From: a virus
IMG/VR virus record: IMGVR_UViG_3300020581_000030
Span: 1-24,664 of that record
Strand: one strand, 5' to 3'
Length of the DNA: 24,664 nucleotides
A program made the position numbers and the translations under genes. Below, piece after piece: positions 5,777 through 12,235 of this stretch. The notes under the pieces are model-generated. The model was not told the origin of the DNA. It made no database searches and saw only the letters and a list, made by a program, of their open reading frames with translations. Position 1 is the first letter of the stretch; each line of letters starts with the position of its first letter.

Positions 5777-8447
5777 AATGATTGGCTCCTAACAAGTCGT
5801 CGATAAAATACTGAATGACCGTTATGGTATAGTTTCGGTTGGCTCCATCTGTTGCTAATAAGATTCCGCCTCCAATCCCTTGTCCACTTAACCAACTTTC
5901 GAAGACAACAGAACGTCCTCCTTCGTTGTGAGGAAGAAGCGCAATATATCCAGCCCCAGGCTTATCAGCCACAATCATATCACTAGCATTGGAAGAACCT
6001 GCGAATCCAAAATTGACGCTTACTTGCATGTTATCAGGAAGTCCAGAATTCAATGCAGAACTAATCGCCCATGTCCACGTCAGAGTAGCTGCTGTTCCTG
6101 TCGTTGAGGAAATAACAACTCCTGGTAGCCGACCGCCGTTATTTCCTCCAATAATCGCATTGAAAGAGACTAAAGACCCCCTCTGAACAAATGACGTTAT
6201 TTGGGTATCGACATCATTGTTGTTTCCATATGGAAGTAAACCAAGATGCGCCCATTTATTAAACCCATAGGTCGTATTGAGATAGGACACCCCTGCGGAA
6301 GTCGCGGGAGAAACAGTATCAATAATGCAACTGAAATCGGTGCTAGTTTGTGAAGATTCCACAGCATAATATTGGTACCAGGTATTGGTTGTCAAGACAT
6401 ACCCTGGCGTTAAGCCAGACTGAGGAACAAGACCCCAATTTCCTGTTTGATTAATATTACAAACACGAGTACTTCCGAAAATGGCCGGAACGGATGTCTC
6501 AGCTCGCGTGGTTCCATCCCGAAAGGTTATACTAGACGTATTAGTCGTCATGGTGTTTGTATCAAGAAGCACACTAATAGTGCTATAGAAAATGAGGTTT
6601 GGGAGGGCAACAGGAGCCGAAGTTCCTCCGCTTCCTGTACCACAAGCACTTCCCGTCCCTGTTAAAAGACCTCCAGTTCCAGTCTGAACGCATTGACCAG
6701 AAGTAAGCCCAGAAACTGCCAAAGCCGTGAAGGTCGAAGGTTTAGCACTTGTCCAACTGGCTTGACCTGTCCAAGTAGGAGAGGAGTCAATTAAGTCATA
6801 CCATTGAGGAGAACTTCCTGATCCTTGAGAACTAAGGAGATTTCCGCTGACACCTACCGAATTATTGGTTTCGAAATCGCCTCCGCCTAAAATAAATCCA
6901 TGAGTATGCCCTGCGGCATAAAGACCTACAGCGGTTCCATTGGTGTCGTTGTCAATAAAATAGCCACCATAGGTTGATCCTCCTACAACTTCATTGGCCG
7001 TCCCATAAACACCATATCCCGTTGTTCCCGCAGACTCAGATAAACCATGACCATAGATTGCATAGTTACTGGCTGATGATCCTGACGCCTCTCCTGCCGT
7101 CCCGTAGACTCCGTAATTATTGTTATTTGACCTAGCGGCGTAGAAGAACCCTCCGTAAGTGGAACCCGTTCCTCCTGTGGTCAACTCATTGACGTCCGAA
7201 TAAACTCCATAGGCATTCGCTCCCGAAGAACCCGTATCTCCCATAAAAATCATATGGCCTATAGATGCATTAGCCCCAGGATCGCCCAAAGGGCAAGTTG
7301 TTCCTTGAAGTGCTGTTACGCCAAGCTCCGTACATTGAGCAATGGCAGGAGAGCCAAATGTATTGACGTAAATATTACTCGTCACAAAGACTAAATTGGA
7401 ATTCAGGGAATTGGCAGTTCCAGAAGAAGTATAAAAAGTCGCACTTTGTAATAAAGTAGTATTTTGAATGTAATTGGTATCACCCACCGGCAACGGAAGC
7501 CCAATATTTTTAGATCCCCATGACGGAACAGTTCCTGAACCACCTGAAGTCAAAACTTGCCCGTTTGTTCCAGCTCCTCCCAGAATCAAAATACCACTTG
7601 AAATATTCAGATTCCCAGAAAATGTCGTACTACCACTTACATTATTAAAACCACTCCATACGTTACTTTGTGTCAAAATGGGGCCATTCAACGTCACGGA
7701 AGACGAGCTTAACGTCCACTGGGCAGTTGTTCCTCCTCCTACAGACGTAATTATAAACGGAGGAGAAAGGGCATTAATTGCTATGGTTGGACTCGTAATT
7801 TGAACGGAATTCTGATTGACCGCTAGAAGAGAAGCTCCGCTAGCTCCTCCACTTCCGGTGTTATACCAACCCAAATGGGCCGCACCATCAGTCCCCATCA
7901 CTTGCCCATTAGCACCATCTCCTTTAGGCAAAGACCAAAGAGTACTAGCCGAAATAGGAGAAGTGGCCGTAAATCCAGAATAAGCTATGGTCGTATTTTG
8001 CGAGGAACCAATTACGGCAAAAGAACCATAAATATGACCCGTTCCACCAGAAATATTAAGATCGGCAGAAGGATAAAAACTGTTCCCGTTAATAAATAGC
8101 CCATCCTGAGAAGAAATTGTCATTTCATTTCTATGACCCAAAATTCCTAAATTTTGGATAGAAGAACTATGTGCTATATCACCAGAAACCTCATAGATAG
8201 TCCCGCCACCCATCATTGTTAAAGAATTTCCTCCCGAAATTGTTTGAGGTTGTGTAAAAGTATTTGAAAGAGTCGGAACACACATGGACGAGTCAATAAT
8301 ACTGAAATTGTTGCGAATCCCTACATCCCAGTTCTGCTCCCCAAAAGGCTGAAGAACCAGGCCGACACGGGGAGTAGTAGGGTCAGCGGCATGGCAAACC
8401 CCCGCTAGAAGGCCCATTAAAGCCCCCAAAATGGCGATTCTACGCAT
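5763..8447 (-). CDS. Large exported fibre-like protein
   Basis: An 894-residue protein. Residues 1-20 form a signal peptide (RR, core IAILGALMGLLAGV, then CHA). Directly after it, the segment RVGLVLQPFGEQNWDVGIRN with NFSIID resembles the short conserved start of many tail fibres. A long Ser/Thr/Gly/Asn-rich beta shaft follows. At about residues 410-505 are YGVYG-type repeats. The last 230 residues (from NLIFYSTISVLLDTN) look globular and end NYTITVIQYFIDD. Seven cysteines lie after the signal. It overlaps the next gene by 14 bases. A receptor-binding or adhesive appendage role is inferred. The combination of fibre start and signal peptide is odd. Confidence 0.8.
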   Translation of the reverse strand: MRRIAILGALMGLLAGVCHAADPTTPRVGLVLQPFGEQNWDVGIRNNFSIIDSSMCVPTLSNTFTQPQTISGGNSLTMMGGGTIYEVSGDIAHSSSIQNLGILGHRNEMTISSQDGLFINGNSFYPSADLNISGGTGHIYGSFAVIGSSQNTTIAYSGFTATSPISASTLWSLPKGDGANGQVMGTDGAAHLGWYNTGSGGASGASLLAVNQNSVQITSPTIAINALSPPFIITSVGGGTTAQWTLSSSSVTLNGPILTQSNVWSGFNNVSGSTTFSGNLNISSGILILGGAGTNGQVLTSGGSGTVPSWGSKNIGLPLPVGDTNYIQNTTLLQSATFYTSSGTANSLNSNLVFVTSNIYVNTFGSPAIAQCTELGVTALQGTTCPLGDPGANASIGHMIFMGDTGSSGANAYGVYSDVNELTTGGTGSTYGGFFYAARSNNNNYGVYGTAGEASGSSASNYAIYGHGLSESAGTTGYGVYGTANEVVGGSTYGGYFIDNDTNGTAVGLYAAGHTHGFILGGGDFETNNSVGVSGNLLSSQGSGSSPQWYDLIDSSPTWTGQASWTSAKPSTFTALAVSGLTSGQCVQTGTGGLLTGTGSACGTGSGGTSAPVALPNLIFYSTISVLLDTNTMTTNTSSITFRDGTTRAETSVPAIFGSTRVCNINQTGNWGLVPQSGLTPGYVLTTNTWYQYYAVESSQTSTDFSCIIDTVSPATSAGVSYLNTTYGFNKWAHLGLLPYGNNNDVDTQITSFVQRGSLVSFNAIIGGNNGGRLPGVVISSTTGTAATLTWTWAISSALNSGLPDNMQVSVNFGFAGSSNASDMIVADKPGAGYIALLPHNEGGRSVVFESWLSGQGIGGGILLATDGANRNYTITVIQYFIDDLLGANHYALQ
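6925..7222 (-). repeat. YGVYG-type coding repeats in the fibre
   Basis: Repeated short motifs (AYGVYSD, STYGGFFYAA, NYGVYGTAGEAS, YAIYGHGLSES, GYGVYGTANEVV, STYGGYFID, AVGLYAAG) recur every 15-25 residues. This pattern is known from shafts and tips of phage fibres and of collar-type adhesins. DNA copies are well diverged. Confidence 0.7.
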
Positions 8448-8453
8448 TATTTA

Positions 8454-8467
8454 GCCCCTTTTGGGGC
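8454..8467 (-). promoter_or_regulatory. Hairpin covering the ribosome site of the 894-residue fibre gene
   Basis: GCCCC and GGGGC form a 5-bp stem with a 4-base loop, extendable by one G-U pair. On the minus-strand RNA the 3' arm (AAGGGGC) is also the likely Shine-Dalgarno sequence, ending 6-7 bases before the ATG at 8447. The hairpin could therefore limit translation of the large exported fibre or slow transcription. Confidence 0.45.
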
Positions 8468-8518
8468 CTAGGATGATTTGGGCCTTGTTTAGCAAGCTCT
8501 TTGGGGATAGAATGAAGT

Positions 8519-8596
8519 ATGAAAAACTTCATTGAAGGTTTTATAGAAGGCTTTATGGCAGTTGGAGCTTTCATGCTCATTCGTTTCATCTTTTAA
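8519..8596 (+). CDS. Possible plus-strand 25-residue membrane peptide
   Basis: An ATG at 8519 opens a 25-residue frame with a doubled FIEGF and a hydrophobic C-terminal half (MAVGAFMLIRFIF), the profile of a single-span peptide. It fills most of the 145-base gap between two minus-strand genes and its stop overlaps theirs. Support is weak: GGGGAT lies 10 bases upstream, and a TTGTTT-17-TAGAAT promoter-like pair (8485-8513) sits just before the ATG. A 49-residue frame on the minus strand (8440-8589) competes for the same DNA. It would be the only plus-strand gene. Confidence 0.35.
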   Translation: MKNFIEGFIEGFMAVGAFMLIRFIF

Positions 8597-9798
8597 GGAT
8601 TTTGATTATTTTTTCCAAGAAGCTTTTTAACTGCTTCCACGGCTAAAGTTCCACCAGTTCCCCATCCTAAACCTTTTTCAAAATAAGGTGCTATTTTCCC
8701 AAAAGTAGAAATTGGTTCTTTTGCAGTCGCGAAAGTCGCAGCTGATTTATTGATATCTGGCATTAAACGCATTAACTTTGAATACTGAGCATTTGATTGC
8801 AAAAAGTTATCTCTTAAAGAAGGATCATTTGCTTGTTGAGCAATAGTCGATACAACATTATCTCGCGCATTAGCTCCTGCTGCATAAATCTTTCGATAAA
8901 TTGGTTGTAAAGCTTCAGGCCCATCATAAGTTTTAGGACCTACTTCATGAAGAAAATCATCTAAATTATCAAGTGTCAGTGAGCCACCTTGTTGTTTGGC
9001 AATATTGGCTAGACCTTCATAATATTTACCAAATGTTCCAATAGTTCGACCATCCGGTACAATCGAATTTATTTCTTTAGACCATCCTTGATAAAGAGGC
9101 CCTAAAGCTGTCTCTGGACTAACAGCTAATGCTCCTGAGCCTGCTGCTTGAGCTATGGCTGATTTTGCTCGTGCTACTGAATTTCCAGAAGTTTTAATAG
9201 CATTAGAAAAATTATCGAATGTTTCCGGCGGTGTTTTTCCGATAAGATTTTGTGCATTTAATTGGGTTTCAAGGTCTTTACCAAAAGTAGCAGGATTAAC
9301 TCCTGCTGGTGTCATACTTTGAAGTGTCGGACGTTTTATTCCAGCACTATTAAGTGTAGGTTCTTCTTCAAATAAAGAACCGATCCCACTTGCAGCACCA
9401 CCGATTGCTTTTCCTGCCCCATAAATGGAAGTAGCTGTAGTAACAGGATTTCGATACATTGCCCCAATAGGATCAGAAGCAAAATCCTCAATACCTTGTT
9501 TTATTCCTTGTGTTCCTTGTTTTGTGAATTTCCCCAATTCAGTATTTTGTATTGGTGTTCCTTGTAGAACTTGCGCAGGAGAAACAGCAACGGCTTCTGG
9601 AAGATCAACTGTTCCTTGTTTAATTAAATTAGCCATCCCAACTGCAGATCTTCCAATATCAGGCAAAACATTTTTAGCTAAACCTGAAAGACTGTAATTT
9701 TGAGATGGTAAGGGCGTAGATGATCCATCATCAAGATACTGAATCTTTGAAGTGGTAGGAGAAACAGAAGATTGATTGTCTAAATATTGAATTGGCAT
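8593..9798 (-). CDS. Candidate internal (ejection) virion protein, AT-rich
   Basis: A 401-residue cysteine-free protein. It begins with a doubled motif: IQYLDNQSS (residues 3-11) and IQYLDDGSS (residues 19-27). There follow a moderately hydrophobic segment (AGKAIGGAASGIGSL) and a long helical part (ARAKSAIAQAAGSGALAVS, LDDFLHEVGPKTY, IYRKIYAAGANARDNVVS), then WGTGGTLAVEAVKKLLGK near the end. It is the last gene of the candidate internal-protein block. The DNA is AT-richer than the head genes (20 G/C in 60 bases at 9241). Its stop TAA overlaps, in converging orientation, the stop of a possible plus-strand peptide. Confidence 0.7.
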   Translation of the reverse strand: MPIQYLDNQSSVSPTTSKIQYLDDGSSTPLPSQNYSLSGLAKNVLPDIGRSAVGMANLIKQGTVDLPEAVAVSPAQVLQGTPIQNTELGKFTKQGTQGIKQGIEDFASDPIGAMYRNPVTTATSIYGAGKAIGGAASGIGSLFEEEPTLNSAGIKRPTLQSMTPAGVNPATFGKDLETQLNAQNLIGKTPPETFDNFSNAIKTSGNSVARAKSAIAQAAGSGALAVSPETALGPLYQGWSKEINSIVPDGRTIGTFGKYYEGLANIAKQQGGSLTLDNLDDFLHEVGPKTYDGPEALQPIYRKIYAAGANARDNVVSTIAQQANDPSLRDNFLQSNAQYSKLMRLMPDINKSAATFATAKEPISTFGKIAPYFEKGLGWGTGGTLAVEAVKKLLGKNNQNP

Positions 9799-11042
9799 TA
9801 ACGAATTACCGCTTTGCGTCCAGCCACGTGAATAATGGTTCCTTGCGGAAGATTAGGATCAACATCTGCTTCAGATTCAAAATATGTATTTGGCGGAATT
9901 GCAGGCTGTTGAATATCCCCACCAATTTGATTGGCTGCTGCGTTAAATCCTTGATAATTACGATTCACCGTACTTGTCAAAAATTGGTGCATCGCAGCTA
10001 CTTTATTCGATGCAACTCGTGGATCGTCTTCTACTTTTGGCGTCATACTTTCGACTTGAGCTAAAAGAGCTTGATTTTGACGACCCATAGGATCAAGAGC
10101 CGCCGCAAAATTGCCAATAAAAGCATGACGTGCCTGATTGTAAGTTGAAAGTTCAGGAGATGTAGCTCCTGCGGCTGTTCCCCCATATTTAGTTATTTGA
10201 CCAACATAAGCTCCTTTCTGAGTAGGTGGAATTTTGTCATAGAGAGAATTAAGTTGATCTAACGCATCAAAACCAGACATTGTGCGATTAATCGATTTTG
10301 TAAACTCATCTTGTTGTGCTGCAAGAGCCCTATTTTTTTCGTTCGTTTGGGCAGTAGAAAATTGATTAGCTTCCTGTACTTTTCCCCTCTGAAATCTACT
10401 CTCTTCTCCTGCTTGATTTTGTTGGAATTGCCGCCCTTCCTGTCCTGCTTTCAATGCTGGAAGAACGACATTCTGGAAACCCTTCATAGACATCCCGCCA
10501 GGGGGTAAAGTCAGAGCAGGGCCACTACTAGGCGCAATAGTATCTGGTGTGCCAGGCGGAAGATTCGCTCCGCCGCCTGCACCGGCTCCTTCTGTACTTC
10601 CTAACGCCGTAGCCCCAGGAGTTTGGGGAGGATTGGCAGAACCGGCAATGGCCGGAGACGGAGAAGGAGGAGGCGGTGTACCGCCGCCACTTCCATCACC
10701 TCCAGCTCCACCACTACTTACATTGGCACCAAAAGCTTTCGCGGCCCCTCCCAAAACATTGGCTGGAACATAATTCTCCATCGCCGGAGCAATAGTCAAA
10801 AGATCTTTAACGGTGTGTTGCGGCCCTAGACCAAATGGGATTTGACTAGGATCGGAATACATCGATCCTAATGGAGTCGAAAGAAGTTTGTATTGTTCAA
10901 GTTGTTGGCCGAGTTGCTTGCCTTGCATATAACCGCCAATGATCCCTTGGCCTGCTTCTCCTGCCGATTGAACTGCCCGAAGTGATTTGGACGGTTGAGA
11001 AAGAGCATTGGATAATGCTAAAAACAGAGCATCGCTAGCCAC
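9798..11042 (-). CDS. Candidate internal (ejection) virion protein
   Basis: A 414-residue protein with no cysteines. Residues 1-50 are helical (SKSLRAVQSAGEAGQGIIGG). A Gly/Pro/Ser/Ala linker spans about 108-185, including a PPPPSPSP run. Residues about 195-395 are helical (EESRFQRGKVQEANQF, NRALAAQQDEFTKSINRT). The end PQGTIIHVAGRKAVIR is beta. It starts at GTG 11042 with a strong GGAGGTGG site 6 bases upstream. It joins the next gene by TAATG. Size, helicity and position fit the internal protein block that short-tailed phages eject with DNA. I do not recognise a specific family or a lysozyme domain. Confidence 0.7.
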   Translation of the reverse strand: MASDALFLALSNALSQPSKSLRAVQSAGEAGQGIIGGYMQGKQLGQQLEQYKLLSTPLGSMYSDPSQIPFGLGPQHTVKDLLTIAPAMENYVPANVLGGAAKAFGANVSSGGAGGDGSGGGTPPPPSPSPAIAGSANPPQTPGATALGSTEGAGAGGGANLPPGTPDTIAPSSGPALTLPPGGMSMKGFQNVVLPALKAGQEGRQFQQNQAGEESRFQRGKVQEANQFSTAQTNEKNRALAAQQDEFTKSINRTMSGFDALDQLNSLYDKIPPTQKGAYVGQITKYGGTAAGATSPELSTYNQARHAFIGNFAAALDPMGRQNQALLAQVESMTPKVEDDPRVASNKVAAMHQFLTSTVNRNYQGFNAAANQIGGDIQQPAIPPNTYFESEADVDPNLPQGTIIHVAGRKAVIR

Positions 11043-11572
11043 TAGTAACCACCTCCGTAATATTGGGAAGCACCACCGCCAGGATAAAGAGACAAACCAG
11101 GAGGCATAGACCCACCACCTCCTCCATATCCTAACCCTCCTCCTCCACCACCACCACCACCACTAAACCCACCCATTCCAGCGTAAGTCGCTAAAGGCTT
11201 TCCAACAGCCCCTACTCCCATCATGATCTGTTGTAAAAGGTCAGGACGATTCAACGACGCCACTTGTCTCGCTAAAGCTTCATTTTGTGTGAAATCGCGC
11301 TGTTGTAGCGCATTGTTGTAAGACGTATTGCCTAGCGAATTACCGAGTCCCGTCGCAAGATTCCCAATATCAAGCCCTTGGGTCGTATTCAATCGCTGTT
11401 TCGTATAGTCCGTCGGCCCTCCACTAAAACCTTGTGCCGAAGCGTCGCCTGTCGCTTTAGATAATGCACCACCGTAGTTCTGACCAATCTGATTATAGGT
11501 ACCTGTTCCAATACCCCCAAAAACAGAGGAAAGATCAGGTGGTAATGCTACTCCGCTAGCTGTAAGTGGCAT
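11042..11572 (-). CDS. Candidate internal virion protein, paralogue 2, with polyglycine tail
   Basis: A 176-residue cysteine-free protein. Residues about 55-125 are helical (LQQRDFTQNEALARQVASL, then LLQQIMMGVGAVG) and align by pattern with the preceding protein. The last 45 residues are glycine-rich, with runs of nine and five Gly and a Tyr/Gly end (YYGGGY). AGGAG overlapping the upstream stop supports the start at 11572. Its own stop overlaps the GTG start of the next gene, and its Gly codons supply that gene's GGAGGTGG site. Confidence 0.65.
   Translation of the reverse strand: MPLTASGVALPPDLSSVFGGIGTGTYNQIGQNYGGALSKATGDASAQGFSGGPTDYTKQRLNTTQGLDIGNLATGLGNSLGNTSYNNALQQRDFTQNEALARQVASLNRPDLLQQIMMGVGAVGKPLATYAGMGGFSGGGGGGGGGLGYGGGGGSMPPGLSLYPGGGASQYYGGGY
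11111..11163 (-). repeat. GGN-rich low-complexity tract (polyglycine)
   Basis: Plus-strand CCA/CCT runs encode glycine runs on the minus strand in the 176-residue protein. It is a simple coding repeat prone to length change, not a CRISPR or intergenic satellite. Confidence 0.7.
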
Positions 11573-11580
11573 AAATTCTC

Positions 11581-11985
11581 CTAAAGTAACGCCGCTCCCA
11601 TTGCGGCCGTCGGCCCAAGGGCCCCTATTCCTTGAAAAACTTCATCTAGAGTCGATGGTTTATTGAGACTCCCAATCAAACTTGCTAACTGAGACGACCG
11701 GCTAAAATTCTGGCTATTCAGCCAATCTTCTGCCGGAATTCCTGCTGTTTCATTTGCTGCGTTGGTTTGAATCCCCGAAAGTCCCTGTTGATATTGCGTA
11801 TCCAAATCCGTCAAAGGATAGCTACTTACTCCCGACATCAAACGACCCGACGACGCCTGATCGGCCACCGCTTGCTTTCGCTGTTGTTGGTAAGAGTCAG
11901 TCAAATTTGCCGTCTGTGATCCTGTACTTTGATTGATCACATCTTGCAGATTTTGCGGATTGTAACCATTAGGTAAAAGTGGCAT
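11581..11985 (-). CDS. Candidate internal virion protein, paralogue 1
   Basis: A 134-residue cysteine-free protein rich in Gln, Ser, Ala and Gly, predicted helical. It has a YQQQRKQAVADQASSGRLMS helix followed by NFSRSSQLASLIGSLNKP, and ends LDEVFQGIGALGP plus an Ala-rich tail. The SLNKPSTLDEVFQGIGALG part matches SLNRPDLLQQIMMGVGAVG in the next gene, so the two look like diverged tandem duplicates. AAGGAG supports the start. The position after the nozzle-like gene and the composition resemble internal or ejected proteins of short-tailed phages. The function is inferred. Confidence 0.65.
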   Translation of the reverse strand: MPLLPNGYNPQNLQDVINQSTGSQTANLTDSYQQQRKQAVADQASSGRLMSGVSSYPLTDLDTQYQQGLSGIQTNAANETAGIPAEDWLNSQNFSRSSQLASLIGSLNKPSTLDEVFQGIGALGPTAAMGAALL

Positions 11986-11995
11986 TCGCTACTCC

Positions 11996-12235
11996 TTAAG
12001 TGAACTGCACATAACGAAGCGTGTTATCCGCTACTGTATAAAGCCGTAGAGCCGTCTTGTCAAAAACAAACTCGCCTTCTGTCACATCTTTATTTAAAAC
12101 CGGAGGACTATTCTTCGAAAATCGCATTTTCTTCGGTGCAAAGAACCGGAACAAGTCACTCATCGAAGTGAAGGTATTGCCCTCATTCTGAAAGGTTCCT
12201 GATTTGTTGGTAGTGGGTTGCGGCAAAACACTCAT
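11996..12235 (-). CDS. Small hypothetical protein after the nozzle gene
   Basis: A 79-residue basic protein with a disordered N-terminus, a short amphipathic segment (SMSDLFRFFAPKKMRF), and a beta-like end (EGEFVFDKTALRLYTVAD). The latter resembles short phage peptides that carry a 'dg.....yty.g..lr.v.f' ending. No function is known. It overlaps the nozzle-like gene by ATGA, and its stop is part of the ribosome site (TAAGGAG) of the next gene. It is probably a minor tail protein. Confidence 0.65.
   Translation of the reverse strand: MSVLPQPTTNKSGTFQNEGNTFTSMSDLFRFFAPKKMRFSKNSPPVLNKDVTEGEFVFDKTALRLYTVADNTLRYVQFT

Noticed and set aside
11111-11163. Repeated CCA/CCT run as a possible CRISPR or regulatory satellite
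   Set aside because: It is simply glycine codons read on the minus strand, with no repeat-spacer structure.
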